A DNA stretch of 64,000 nucleotides from Piezodorus guildinii (taxonomy: Eukaryota > Arthropoda > Insecta > Hemiptera > Pentatomidae): the NCBI GenBank assembly GCA_023052935.1, contig CM041292.1:147374439-147438438 (forward strand), given 5' to 3'. The position numbers and the translations under genes are program-made. Below the pieces are notes generated by a model, which did no database searches, had not been told where the DNA came from, and was given only the letters and a program-made list of their open reading frames with translations. The number at the start of each line of letters is the position of its first letter. Positions within the stretch are counted from its first letter, which is position 1. This document shows positions 1 to 12,279 of this stretch, piece by piece.

Positions 1-770
1 TCAACTTTTTTTTTTTGGTGTATCATGTTTTAGTGATTTTAAAATTCTATATACATTTTTCTCTGTCTTCACAAATAAATGAGTTATATTTTAATAAATT
101 TTTACCCGTATTTATGGGTAAAAGTTTAATTTTTTTTCTTTATTCGTTTTTAAAAAGGACTCTAGTAAATATTTTTATAAATAACAGAGTTACAAGCGTA
201 TATATAAGCAAGATTTTAATTATTTTTTCGTTCTTCCATTTTGTTTATAGCGCTCTACTGATTCTAAAACTCTAATTTTTATTTTTTATTTTTAAAATTA
301 TAAAACATATTTTTCTCTATATTCAAAACTAATCAAGTTATGGACGTATTTATGCATGAAATACGATTTTTTTTTCTTATATTTTTTCTCTGTTTGATAA
401 TTAATCGCGGTTTTTATGTAAATAAAAAAAACAACTAATAATTTGTTTCTCTATCATCAAAAATAACTGAGTTATTGAATTATATCACTTTTAATCGGCC
501 GCCATTTTAAAAATAACCAGCTGATATCAACATTAAAGTGTTAAAATAATCGATACATGTCCTTGTATTTGTGTGGGTAAGTAAATAAAAACATTCCAGT
601 AGTATCGGAAAAATACCACGGAAGGCGAACATAAGGAAATTTTTTTTCGTTATTCTTGTTCTACTTATCTTTAAACGTAAGCACTAACATTTTTAGGGGG
701 GGGACTTTTTTTTTTTTTTTTTTGGTAGAACAAAGGTTCTTGAAAATAATATATCAATATTTTTATTTTA
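1..770 (+). repeat. Dispersed repeat family C, copy 1
   Basis: AT-rich sequence without a credible ORF. The part at about 390-650 is clearly similar to 26,090-26,330, with shared blocks such as CAAAAATAACTGAGTT and GCCATTTTAAAA in the same order. A block around 729-755 (ACAAAGGTTC...GAAAATAAT) recurs at 25,868 and 26,390. A TTCTCT...AAATAA.TGAGTTAT motif appears three times (near 60, 310 and 450), so the unit may carry internal subrepeats. Class unknown; it could be a non-autonomous element or an old satellite-like repeat. Confidence 0.45.
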
Positions 771-1711
771 CGACTTTAATAATAAATCTTCTCCATAAAT
801 AAGTCGATGGCATATTTTTCTATCCTATCAGTCACCTTCTCACATACCCTTTTATACATCCTTCCCCGAACCGTCCTTTAACATTATCTCCTCGGACGAC
901 CCTCTTTCCGTATGCTCTTCGGTATCCATTTATTGCATCATTATTAACATTAACAGACCAATTATTTCTATTATAATTAAATTAATTGAGTCACTTGAAT
1001 ATTATTTCTTAAGAGATTAATAGCTGGTTTTATGTGAGTAATTACTGCATTTATTGGAACATTTCAAGTTTTAAATCACATCACATCATTTATCAGTGTT
1101 GATAATCGGTATTAATCACCAACATAAGCCATTAGTTTTATCCGGTAATTATAAAATAATTCATTATTGCCTGGGTCAGCGATGGTTCCGTCATGAAAAT
1201 AGTGTAGACTTAATCCAGTGAGATGTCCGTTCGATTCCTACAGATTTATCGATTTATTTATCGTCTTAATTGTAGTAATAGCTTAAGTAGGATGATGATA
1301 TTTGGGATGACCTACCCTCCATGCCATAGTTGGGGTAATTAAGGATCAAACGTTGTATGGAGATTAATAAAAGTTCTTCGATTAATGGAAGAAGTTGATC
1401 ATACTAAGTAATTTAAGTATTTTTTTGTCATTATTATAATTATTTATTATAAGACAGTGGACGTATCTACTGATATGCTAATTACCGGTGAAAATTCATA
1501 AGGCTTACAATAAAAGATGGAATAAAGTATGTAACAATATAACCAACATAGATATGATCCATTTTAAAAAAATTATAAAGCAGAACACATGTGTGATTTT
1601 TAACGAAAAATGTTTATTAGATTATAAATCAGCCAGATCAAAGTAAATTTAAATATTGTATCTCAATTGTAAGTAAGGCAATATTGTATCTCAGTTATGC
1701 TTCTTTATATC
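771..1711. other. AT-rich stretch, no gene seen
   Basis: No supported ORF. The only item of note is GTTCGATTCC at 1,232-1,241, which resembles a polymerase III B box. A convincing A box upstream is lacking, so this is at most a SINE remnant. Confidence 0.4.
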
Positions 1712-1965
1712 CATAATATTTTTTTTTTTTTTTTTTATTGAGAAATATTACAGTTTGTTACATAATGAACAGTAGTTATAGAGATGTAGTACACATTCAT
1801 ACAATATATACAGAATAATGATGATAAAGTCAAATTACATAAAATCGGAAATAAATAAATTCAAATATATACAAGAAAATAACAATTATTAAAAACAAAT
1901 CAAAACAACAACCTGTCGTAGAGATAAATACAAGTATCCATTATATGTGTTTCCTTGTTTGGATC
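1712..1965 (-). mobile_element. Retroposon 3' end with poly(A), family D copy 1
   Basis: An 18-base T run at about 1,718-1,736 is followed by TTTATTGAGAAATATTACAG. Read on the minus strand this is an AATAAA-type signal followed by poly(A), the 3' end of a reverse-transcribed element. The same sequence, with blocks such as GAACAGTAGT and CATACAATATATACA, recurs at 23,880-24,030 without the T run. No coding part survives, so the parent LINE cannot be named. Confidence 0.5.
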
Positions 1966-1977
1966 ATATAAAAAATT

Positions 1978-2525
1978 GAGTTTTAAAATAAGTTCGCAGC
2001 GTATTTTAATGGTGATTCTAATAAAAACTTCAGATTCTTGTTAATATTTTTAATCAATTATATATGTCCCATATTGATCTATTACATCTTTTATCGTTTT
2101 GGTTGACTTTGGACATCATCAACAGTTGAAGGACAACACGAGCACTTTTCGTCTTCTAAGTCAAAATTCCGGTTCCGAAACGAGCAAACTACATAAAGAC
2201 GGTCCTTTTTCATTAGGCATCATACACATGACAAATTTTGTTGAACGTCCTTGAAGGAAATAATAAATCATTAAATGACGAAAATGATTTTTTTTTTCTC
2301 ATTTATTTAGAACAAGCAAAACATCACATAATAATAATGAATCTTGGTTGAATGTGAAGCATGAATGCCCTTTAAATAATTCTTCTTAATAATACGTAAA
2401 CATTATTGACCAAGCAAACATGATTCTATAAACAAAAAGAGCATTACATTGAAATATTGTAAAACTTTACGAAATAATTTTATAACACAATATCTTGTTT
2501 AATTTCAAGACAATGTTTACCTCCA
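1978..2525 (+). repeat. Interspersed repeat family A, copy 1
   Basis: One of five copies of an approximately 650-bp non-coding repeat (others near 13,870, 35,685, 45,020 and 59,265). Shared landmarks in order are: an ATTTTTAATCAATTA block, CAACAGTTGAAG, GAGCACTTTTCGTCTT, AAATTCCGGTTC, a CATCATACACA block, TTTTGTTGAACGTC, GGAAATAATAAATCATTAAATGACG and the tail region with AAACATTATTGACCAAGCAAA. No ORF. GGTTC sits where other copies read GGTTCAAACCC, a B-box-like motif, so a tRNA-derived origin is possible but unproven. Confidence 0.6.
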
Positions 2526-3315
2526 TTAGGTTTATTTTATTAATTTTTTTTTTTAATCTATTTTACAATGGTTATAAACTTTAGGAGCAGGTTACCTTAA
2601 TGAGTAAGGCAGTAAAAGATTATTTATTCAAGTCCTTACGTTGGTAGATTTTCCAGCGATTTAAACATCACCTATAATGTTAGAATGTACTATTAGGTCA
2701 CACCTCCCATTGTGTTACCAAACTTACATAAGTATCTGATACTTGAAGCACATTATTTCGATGTGATCTTTCCTTTTGGGGGAAGATGGAGACCAAACGA
2801 GGAAAACAATTTAGAAAAGTGGTCTAGTTTATTACCCTTAATTGTATTGTTATTACACCATTAGTTTATTACCCTTAAGGAGATAAAACATTACCCGGCT
2901 TTCAATGATGGCCATTAATCTGGAAAATTAGGCATCTGGACACTGTCTACGTTTGTTACAGATAAACTTCACAAGAAACTTAAGGAATCTTGTAGATTAG
3001 CCAACTTAGGCCATAACGTCCTATCTAACTAATGTTTTTCTTCATTCCAATTCCTTATTTAAGCCTTGACGTAGTTTTATGTTGCTAATGTATGTCGATC
3101 GGTTTCGAAAGGATAAATTTTTGTAAACTAAGTGGACGAGAAGTAAGGACGTCGAAGACTAACAATACAGTATCTAAAGAATACCATTAAATTATGTTTT
3201 AAAACAGGGAAACAAATAACTATCCTGCATTTCCGAAAGACATAAATATAAAAATCATAAATTACATAAAACAAGCAAAAGAAAATTATTAAAAAATACA
3301 ACAAAAAAAAAACAA
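2526..3315. other. No feature recognised
   Basis: AT-rich, no supported ORF, no recognised repeat end or tail. Confidence 0.4.
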
Positions 3316-3556
3316 AAAATTTTTATAATCTTTTACTGTACCAATTTACCAAAATATACTACAATTTTTATAATCTTTTACTGTACCAATTTACCAAAAT
3401 ATACTACAATTTTTATAATCTTTTACTGTACCAATTTACCAAAATATACTACAATTTTTATAATCTTTTACTGTACCAATTTACCAAAATATACTACAAT
3501 TTTTATAACCTTTTACTGTACTAATTTACCAATATATATTACAATTTTTATAAACC
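3316..3556 (+). repeat. 45-bp tandem repeat, about 5.3 copies
   Basis: Units start at 3,316, 3,361, 3,406, 3,451, 3,496 and 3,541 (last partial). Each reads ACAATTTTTATAATC... ending in AAAATATACT. Units 2 to 4 are identical; unit 5 differs by a few substitutions. The near-perfect homogeneity implies recent expansion. It is followed by a long TA microsatellite. Confidence 0.95.
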
Positions 3557-3607
3557 TTGTTGAAAAACAAAATTAAATACATAGCTCAAAAATCTGTAAC
3601 CAAAAAT

Positions 3608-3610
<3 letters not shown>

Positions 3611-3684
<74 letters not shown>
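3611..3684. repeat. (TA)n microsatellite
   Basis: An almost uninterrupted TA run beginning just inside ATATATAAATATATAT and ending before CACTTTATTC. Confidence 0.97.
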
Positions 3685-3687
<3 letters not shown>

Positions 3688-4950
3688 TTTATTCATACTC
3701 AAAATATAAATTCTTTAATTAAAAAAAAGATGAAAAATATAAAATTTTAAGGCAAACGACTAGAAAAATAAAATATATATTACTTAAAGTAATTTTTACA
3801 TAATTTCTACGACATCTGTATTTTATTGAAATTATAAATTGTAAAATTGAGATTTTACAATTTATATAGGATGAATTGGACATCAGATCTTGTTATACTA
3901 GTGACTGAAGAAAACCAAAAAAACATTCTCCTATATTCCTAATAACAGGGCGACTCTCTCCTCCATAAGGGAATATAAAGAAAAACTCTTGATTAGAAAT
4001 TAAACTTGATAGAAAGTGTGAAAGTGTAAACGGTTCTCTGGTTTGAATCCTCTGTTTAACCCCTTTATATCACAGCCAATAACGCTCACGTCAAATAGCG
4101 TGGGAGATCCGCCTTGTTCTGATATTTCCGATTGTCCTCGGTGGATCAAAGCTACGTGGCGCCATCATTCAAAGGTTTCTCTATTGAATGATTCAGGCAA
4201 TGAACTGGCCAATGGTACTTGAGGCTCCCTGGGAACTAGGGTATGTCATAGGTACCGAAACTGGAGGCGGCAAGGTGTTTGAAGACAGTTATCTGGAGGT
4301 TCTGAAGTGGGTGTAGTGTAAGTTCCCCATATCATCAGCCATCCGATTTCTTTTTCAGATTTGACCGATCTTTTATCTTTGACTTTGAACTTTTACACCA
4401 TATTAAGAGACTAGTTTAGTCCTGAGGTGTATTACTGACGACAACTAAGACCTAATATGAGCATTTTTGTGCCGCATTTCACTCCTGCAAATTATTATGT
4501 TTGAACACACTTTTTTGGAACCTTTTAACCAATATATACTTTTTATCGATTTCAACTATTTTAAAAAATAACTTCTTTATTCAAATCAAATCACATACAT
4601 TTTTTCGTGCAAGTATTGTAGAAGTGTCATCCCACCAATACAAGCCCGTGTGTGGCAAAGAGGTTCACCTTGGCAATTCATTATTAAGTGCATTAACACC
4701 ATAAGAAAGAGTAAAACTAATAAATATATATATCATTTATTCTTCTTCTTTCTAATATTTTTCGCTTTCTAACGTTGTTTATGATTATCCATATATTTTA
4801 CTGTGTGAAAAAAAATTACAAATAAAAATAATTATGCTTTTTTATCTTAAACTCGTACACGAAAATCTATCATTATATTATATTGTATATTTACCTTTTT
4901 TTTTCAACGACTATCTATTGAAAACTATCTATTGCTAATATACAAGACAG
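3685..4950. other. No gene; slightly GC-richer patch at 4,060-4,340
   Basis: No supported ORF. The patch at 4,060-4,340 has more balanced base use than its surroundings and might be an old TE fragment, but no motif identifies it. Confidence 0.35.
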
Positions 4951-4954
4951 TTCT

Positions 4955-5472
4955 GAAACCTTTAGGACCTAAGGACTTGAACTGTGGGGGACAGCCAAAT
5001 TTTTTAACTTCAAACGCATTCAATCCAATGTCCTCCGAACAATAGTTAATGCTCCTATGTCACCAACCATACCTACACCACGACCTAAAAATTCCAGTAA
5101 TTTTGGACATTATTCCATCAAAATTCTCCGAATTACATCAGAACCTTATCTATCAGCCAATCCTTTGGCTCAGTCCCTACCAGCTCCAAACATCCTTACC
5201 ATCACCCTAGAAGGTTGAAACGGCAGTGGCCCGGGACCTCTTGGAAACATGTATATCGAGTTCTAACACTAGTGGCTAGATTCTCCACTGTGTTCTGAAT
5301 GTTTGAGGATTGTATGACTTTTAGACTTTTTAAATATTTTATTAAATTCTTTATTATATATTATTTTATAGTTTTGTAAATATTTTATGAATGTTGTACT
5401 TGATCACTGTTATAAATGCCCTAATTGCAGATTGTAATATCATTCAATAAAAAGAATAGGATCAAAAAGAAT
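4955..5472 (+). mobile_element. Jockey-type LINE 3' end (family J1), decayed
   Basis: Translating piecewise gives ELWGTA, then a QS.VLR-like stretch and a C-terminal KVETAVARDL that matches the same region of the J1 copy at 36,731-37,902 (ELWGST, LQSKILRKILNAP, RRWPRDL). Several frameshifts and stops are present. The 3' UTR ends with TTCAATAAAAAGAATAGG, an AATAAA signal followed by a decayed A-rich tail. The element is 5'-truncated; only the end of ORF2 plus the 3' UTR remain. Confidence 0.65.
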
Positions 5473-5904
5473 TGTTCATAGCTAAAAAAATGTAAAGGTG
5501 CATTGTTCCGAATCTACAAAACTACGCGTTTTAACAATAACAGTAACAGATTGATTTACAAGATAATATCACCACGTATTGGAAACCTTAACATAATAGA
5601 AATTTTCATTTTTTATGCAACACTTGATTTAAAACGGGAACTGGCCAAGCACCTTTTTAACATTATGATGAATTTCTCCTTTGGGACCCTGATAGCCTGA
5701 GGGTTCACGTATCAACTCAATCTCCTAGGTTTCTTAAAGCATCCTCTGTCTTATAGCATATTATAGAGATAGCTGATTCCAGATAATTCAAGGATAAGTA
5801 TAACGACGTTAAATTGTTAGAAATAATTAAGCCGATTATTTAATCCGTCATTTTATTTTATTATAAGTTTCGGTCTTCAATCTTCTGGTACATCTCGTCG
5901 TACC

Positions 5905-6624
5905 TTTTCAAGCTAAAGTGATTTTGTCTCCGTACCTATTCCCGCTTGAAACCCGTAAAATATTTCCCCACTTCGACTATTGCTGTACGCTATACTTGGT
6001 GGTTGTCTGGGGATCTCGAGTAAAAATAAAACGCTTAATTATCCTTTGTTCGATTCATCTTCGGATTCTCTAGATACAGCTTGGTAGTCCCATTTTATGG
6101 CGAGTTGAAGTAGCTTAACCCTTCCGATCGTATTTTCCTACGTCATTCCTTTACTAAGTTATCCAATCCCGCTGTCCATCATGCATTTTTGACCTCTTAT
6201 AGTTCAAGTTCTCTGTTCAACCCCGTTGTACACGCTCCAGGCCTTCAGATTTATACAGTACTTCCCACCGAACTGTACTTCTCCATAGATCCTTCTTATT
6301 CGACCCTCAATCCTATGGAAATCTATCCTCCTTCCATCCGTCACTCCATTTCTCTTTCTTCCTTCAAATCCCGCAATTTGTTCACTTAATAAATACCCAG
6401 GCCGATTCTATTGTCAAGGCTCAATAGAATTGTGAATAAGCTTTTTTCTTTTTTTTTTTCTTCTCATTTAAATTTTATACCAGTAATTATTAACTTGTTT
6501 ATATTTATTTAATTTACTCTAAGGCTCGAAAGCCCTTTTTGAACATTCTTTTTATTTTATTCTAAGGGGACATGTCCCAGGATAATAAAGAATTTATTTA
6601 TTATTATTATTATTATTAAAGATG
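5905..6624 (+). mobile_element. CR1/L2-like LINE 3' end (same family as 30.2-33.3 kb)
   Basis: A 5'-truncated, broken copy of the LINE at 30,150-33,260. The blocks TTTCCCCACTTCGACTA, GGGGATCTCGAGTAAAAATAAAACGC and the 3' UTR terminus GGGACATGTCCCAGGATAATAAAG all align with it. The reading frame is shifted repeatedly; a 66-codon open stretch at 6,189-6,389 is only a fragment of the C-terminus. The tail is TTTATT then (ATT)n at 6,590-6,620, rather than the (TTTA)n of the main copy. Confidence 0.8.
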
Positions 6625-6858
6625 GCTATCTTTAGAGCTTCTTTAAATTAGTATGATTGTGGTTGGATATTGTATATTTTTGTTTTGTTGGGCATAAAAT
6701 ATCATGTACCCTTTTATATCTCACTTAAATGTAAATAAAATGTCTTTTTTTTTTCGTTTACAAATATTCAATAATTACGTAGTTATCTTCAGATAATTCG
6801 ACTTATCTAGTTATCACGAATAGTATAGAAATCATGTTGAAATTGTTGTTTATTGGGT

Positions 6859-7206
6859 TTATTTCTTTGTTGGAAGGACTCCTTGGTACATAGATGTAAT
6901 AGAATACCCTGACCCAAGGGATATAGTAGCCCCCCTGCCACTTCTAAATCCTTCCGAGTTAATCACTCCTCTCTCAGCCTGTGCTATTTTCGTTTTATTA
7001 TCCTTCACGGTTCTTCGCCTTGAACTGGAAATGAAGCGAGAGACCTTAAGGATTTGGAATAAGCAGTTTAGGCTCTGGGACAAATATGATTTGCTCCACC
7101 ACCTCCTGCCAAGCTGAAGGAGACAGCACCCTTCGCAAAAACGATCCAGGTTAAGCCTATCATGTAAAATGGTTCCTTTGGGTTTGGAACTAATTTGTGA
7201 ATTCAC
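6859..7206 (-). other. 115-codon open frame, unrecognised
   Basis: An open stretch on the minus strand with no ATG at its beginning (first codon GTG; a further 12 codons are open upstream to a TAA). The encoded sequence is basic and ends SITSMYQGVLPTKK. It matches no family I know. Base composition is more balanced than the flanks, so it may be the C-terminal piece of a degraded element. I would not call it a gene. Confidence 0.2.
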
Positions 7207-7377
7207 ACTATGGAATATTCCATATCTAGAGGTTAAATATAGTTAAAAAAACTGTTGATGCACTTTGATCCGGTAAAACCAGCGACTGTTCCACGGTTGA
7301 GTTGAAGGGGGTAATGTCCCTCCTTCTTCCCGAAACGGTTTGAAAATAAAATAATGGATTTTTTTTTTAACTTATAT

Positions 7378-7845
7378 TTAAATAAATAGATACATTTTTA
7401 TTATACTGGGACATGTCCCTTTAGAATAAAATATATAGAATGTACAAAACGTGCTTTGGGCTCGTAGAATAAATAAATACATATAAACAAGTTAATAATT
7501 TCTGATATAAAATATACAAAAAATGAGAAAAAAAAATCGTATTCACAATTCTATTGCCTGGATATTCATTAAGTGATTAAATATGTGGCATTTGAAGGTA
7601 GCAAGAGAATTGGAGTGACGGATGGAAGGAGGGATAGAATTTCATAGGATTGAGGATCGAATAAGAAAGGATCTGTCGAAATTTGCAGTTCGGTGGGCCG
7701 TCGAAGGGCAAATATCAGAGAGGTAACAGGGTTTTGGTAGGTGACGGAAGGATACAGTCGCTTTAAGGTTGAAAAGATACGACGAGAGATTTCGGAAATA
7801 TGATTTTTAAAGGATAGAGTTTGGTCAAAGGTTTTTTATTTATTG
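7378..7845 (-). mobile_element. CR1/L2-like LINE 3' end, internally deleted
   Basis: Minus-strand copy of the same family as 30,150-33,260. Starting from its tail (AAATAAATAGATACA...), the 3' UTR terminus reads GGGACATGTCCC on either strand because it is palindromic. Upstream lie the C-terminal blocks (TCCTATGAAATTCTATCCC, CCATCCGTCACTCCAA) and then, after a deletion, the RT-domain block with GATTTCGGAAATATG and AGAGTTTGGTCAAAGG. No open frame. Confidence 0.75.
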
Positions 7846-7854
7846 AGATCGCTG

Positions 7855-7965
7855 ATATGGTTAGCGCGCGTTGCTTTAAACAAGCGTTGCCTAGCTGCCA
7901 GATGACCAATACCTTGAAACTAAAAAATTACGAGTTCAACTCTCGGAACCGGAGGGGACTTTTAT
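7855..7965 (+). repeat. Possible tRNA-like SINE head
   Basis: TGGTTAGCGCGCGTTG resembles a pol III A box, and GAGTTCAACTCTCGG about 60 bases later resembles a B box. No other copy in the window and no clear tail, so the assignment is weak. Confidence 0.25.
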
Positions 7966-8124
7966 CTCGGCATTAACCCCCTCCCCCCCCGCCCTTTCCC
8001 CTGGTCCGAGAAACCTCCTTACAGCCTTTAAAGGCGAGGTAGTGGTGGAAAAAAAAAATATTGAGATTAAAATCAAGTAAAATTTAGCATTAAACAATGA
8101 CCTATGGGTAGCATTCAAAATCTA

Positions 8125-8670
8125 TTCTAAACGAGGGGATCTCGGTGCCGTGTTCTTTTCAGTCACCTCGAAAGATTATCAGGAATTGAAGAAGACGCAA
8201 GGATAGTTAGTGGGTTATGGTAAAGTAGTTTTTCATGAAAAGAATGGGACCTGGTTCGGGCTGAATCAGCAACATATAGAAATTAAGTTCTTTATGAATG
8301 AGTTTATTCCTAGTTTAATACAGCCCCTAAGCCTTCTTCCGCATGTCTAGATTGGTCTTATGTATTGTAGATACGCCTTTTGTAGTTAAGTAGGAAGGTT
8401 TGGTCTAGTAAGAGCCGAAGTAGCCCAAAACGGCGAGTAGTTTCTTGTCATTTCAGTCTTGTATGACGATTCCAATCTTGACGTTTATCAAGATAATGTT
8501 TAAGGTATAAGACCTATTCCACTGGGACTAAAGGGATATTGTTAATGACTACTGTAAGGCAGGAAGTTTAGGTTTACGAGAGGAGTAAAGATTATTTGGT
8601 GAGATTTGTTATAATTTATTTTCAGTCTCCAATTCTGACACCATACTTCAAGGCCTTTGATGTGGAGTTA
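8125..8670 (-). pseudogene. Jockey-type LINE ORF2 fragment (family J1), decayed
   Basis: Minus-strand remnant aligned by eye to the J1 copy at 36,731-37,902. Shared blocks on the plus strand include TCAGGAATTGAAG, GCTGAATCAGCAACATAT, GGCGAGTAGTTTCTTGTC, TCAGTCTTGTATG and CTCCAATTCTGACACCATAC. The fragment covers the part of the reverse transcriptase ORF after the YADD motif through the C-terminus. Many substitutions and indels break the frame. Neither poly(A) nor TSD is visible, so this is an old copy. Confidence 0.75.
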
Positions 8671-11552
8671 AAGAGCGCAGGCAAGGGCTAATTTAGAATA
8701 TTATAACAAGAACCAAATACTTACTAGTACCAATACTCCTGAATTATGGTACTATAATAATCTTTTTCGGCTTGATAAGTTCATTAAACCTACTCTTTCC
8801 TAAAAATAGTCCTCGCCAAAAACTGCTTATGTATTCTTATCTGGCAAAAAAAATAATTTTATTTTTTTATGTAGTTGTTTATTGCAAGATATCAATTAAA
8901 AATTTAATTTGAACAGTAATAATTTACCTATAATACAAAAAAACAAAACAAAATCTACAATCTTAAAATATTTACCTAATACCCTACATTGAAACTAGTG
9001 GATCGTACCTGTAAATTTCGTATGACGTCTCCCAGCTGATGACAGAATTTACATCAACCTTGTAAGAGCGTTTTTCGAAGGTGTGGATGGGTAGTTTTGG
9101 CTGAATCAGCATTTGCATTTTAGATGCCTTTCAATAAATAATAATAACGAAAATTCGCTTTATGGTAAACTTACAGAGGGATATGGTCTTGTTGACATTT
9201 TAAAAATAAAACTTTTTTTAATAAAAAAGTTTTGTGTTTTCCTATCTTCAATTCTTCTTCTTAAGGTTTATGTTTATCCATGAATGATTCAGGTGACGTA
9301 TTTTCGATTTATAATTTATATTTTGAAATATTTATTTTAATAAATCATTCTGATTTAATTTCAGAACGAATGATATGTGATTTAAAACGATTTTAATCTC
9401 CTTAATATAGAAGTACTTATCATTAAAATAAAAAATCTCATTTATATATCCTTTTTTTTAAACAATTTTCTCGTGAAAACGAGTCAGACAAATTTAGGCT
9501 TACATTTAATTCGATAAACCGGAAAGGCCTGTACTTCGATTTCTAATAACCTTTCTCTTAATACCCTTAAAAAGTATATTGCTTCCCATTAAGATTTGAT
9601 TACCATTTCAAAAATATCAATTGAAAAAAATTATAATGGTTATTAAAAATTTTAGGTTAATAGCTGATTGTTATGTTTGACATGTTATGAATTATTTTGG
9701 GTGATAACGAAAAATTAAGTTGTGAACCAGAGTGATATCTCGTTCTATTGTTTTGTTACGCAGCTAGTTTTCTATTGGTATTCATGATCCGTAAAAAAAT
9801 AAAAATATACCTTTTATTGTCTAATTTTCCCACGAAACCACATAACATTTAATGATAAAAAAAGTAAACAAAAGTGATCTGGAAACTGACTTGTTGCTGG
9901 TGTTACTTAATCGTTAGACATTCCATAGTGGTTGGGAGAGAAACAGGAACATTTCATAAAAAATAATAATATAAGAATAATAAAAAAATAAAATAAAATA
10001 ATAATAAATAAAATAAAATAAATGAAAACAATTTACAAATATTAATGCTTTAAAACAATAATAAAATTACACAGAAAAAATAGACAATGACTGGCAAACA
10101 CTTAAGAATAGTTTGTACTTTTATTATTAATTAATATGGAGAAATAATGAAATAATTGTATGAATAAATTATTAACATAATGTTGTGTGCTTGAATTATT
10201 GCGCCATTAATATTTACAGAGTTCATTATTAGGGAGAAAGTTAAAATCATTCCAGTGCATCCAATATTTTGACCTATGAGTCAAGAATATTTGTACATCT
10301 GTCAAAATTTGTGTAATTAAACTATAAAAAAAAAAAAAATTAGCCCACTTTTGAATTTCAAAAGATCACACCAACATCGCTGTTTGGTTAAAGCGAAAAC
10401 GATCGTACTAGAAATGATTAAATGAATGAATATAATGTTATTTGATTTGTGGATAATCCCCATAAAAATATAGCTGGCTTGGCTACATTAAAATACAAAA
10501 TTCAAAAACATAAAAGATAACAAATTATTAGTTCACTATATATTATCTCTAGTTACATTCATGAGTAACTCGGCCTATAAAAAACAAAAACAAATAACAA
10601 TACCTAAATAATAAAGCAATATAGAATATAATAACAATACAAATAAAGTATTTGAAATAATTCATAAGACCGGATATATTAAAATAAAGAAATAATTGTA
10701 TTTATTTATTATAAAAAATCGATTTAGTAACACTATTTGGTGTAATAGTAGATGATTTTTAATTTCTTAATATCTTCAGAAGTCTATAAAATTTATATTA
10801 TTTAGATTTAGAACATTGGGTAAATAAGGTTAAGGAAAGGTGTGTATATAGGGTATGGAATAAATATATTAAAAGTCCTATCGTTGAGGTTGATAGCCTT
10901 CGGTTTAAAATGGGTATAAATGTTCTTCAATGATAATTTGATATTGTAGTATTCAGGGACAGTCTTATTTATGCAAATTTTCATCATACCAGGACAAGTT
11001 CATTGTTAAAAAGTATGTCTGGTTTCGTGTTGATTTTTTTTTTTTCCTAAAATGTTGATTTACAACTTCCCATAACGACAAGGACAATCAGTAAGTGTGA
11101 GGAAGCAGTAGGCAATTCTGACGTGAGGCATGAGGAAGGTTCGGTGGCTCTTCCTTTACCTGATCGACTAGTAATTAACGCCGGATGGCTCGCTTCCAAC
11201 ACCTTTTTAATCTTCTCGGATTCATAGGCATGTTGGTTGTAGCCTTATCTCTGATACGTGTGTTGGTCAGTGTAGGTTATTATGGAATCGTAGATAAAGA
11301 ACCTTATGTGTTCGTCAACTGTTGTTAAGAGTAAGTTGGTTGTTAGTCGGGTCTTTGTTATATGTAGTGAAATTTTTGGATTGGAAAAATTAAAGCCTTT
11401 TGAAATGACGTATATTTTTGAGGAGTTTGTGCATATGGGTTAGTATATTTACAAACTTTTTGAAATCATCATTGAAGTAGAAAATAAATATATTAATAGC
11501 TTTATACAAAAATATCCTAAAGAATTAGTTAAATAATCTAAGCTATTTATTG
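8671..11552. other. Long AT-rich stretch without recognised genes
   Basis: No supported ORF and no TE of known class. A T run at 11,036-11,047 precedes TTTACAACTTCCCATAACG, which on the minus strand could be a retroposon 3' end with poly(A). The sequence upstream of it (11,080-11,300) is more complex but does not translate into a recognisable domain. Confidence 0.35.
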
Positions 11553-11597
11553 TTTTGGAAACGTTTCGGTCCACGTTGTGGGTCATCATCAGGAAAG
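11553..11597 (-). ncRNA. Degenerate hammerhead-ribozyme-like motif
   Basis: On the minus strand CTGATGA (11,592-11,586) is followed by about 18 bases and then GAAAC (11,567-11,563) and GTT. This is the spacing of the CUGAUGA...GAAA hammerhead core. Stem II pairs poorly in the expected register and stem I is not evident. Probably a decayed relative of the motif at 22,682. Confidence 0.3.
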
Positions 11598-12279
11598 ACA
11601 GCTAGGACAAGACCCTAGGAGAAGTCTAGTCTGGAATATTTCATTGCTTTTTGTTTTCTTTCGCTGAATGCCACCCGCGCTAATTTCCTGCTGAATCTTT
11701 CAACCGTCAACCATTTATATTCGTTAATGACTAATATTTTTCCGCGAACGAAAGAATTTTTTTTCCATCATTTAAAAATACTGAACGTCAAAAACTCACA
11801 TACATGGGAAATTATTTCTCGTTCCTTACGTATAGTTTTCTGAACACCGTGTTTGTGGATGATATTATTGGTATATTGATTATTATGATATACAATGCTA
11901 AACCAAATATATTATGATGCGATATGATGTTAGGAAAGGACAAATAAATAAGTTACTGATTTCATTCTGATGTATTTAGATAGTATACAAATATTAGTGT
12001 TGTTTTTGTTCAGTGTTAGTGACTGACCAATTCCTTTTTTGTTACCTGTTCTTAAGATTTTTTTTTTCCCGTTTAAACATTTTTTTAATGCATTATAGTT
12101 GTAAAGCACGTGGAAACATGTGTCCACATCAGAAACATTTGTACACACCAGAGTTTACAATAACAGTTTACAGCATTAAAGTTTGCCGTACTACGGAATA
12201 ATTTCGGCAGAGACCCTTTATAAAAAAAAAAAAAGCGGGCTATCTTTCAATAACCGTACAGGAACAGGTAATCGTATCG

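Noticed and set aside
3316..3556. Possible CRISPR array
   Set aside because: 45-bp units are contiguous with no unique spacers, and the sequence is eukaryotic; it is a plain tandem repeat.
8950..9120. Another Jockey J1 fragment (GGCTGAATCAGCAT block)
   Set aside because: Only one short block resembles J1; order and flanks do not.
9725..9750. GAGTGATATCTCGTT shared with family E at 53,178
   Set aside because: Only about 15 bases match and the flanks differ, so this is probably chance.
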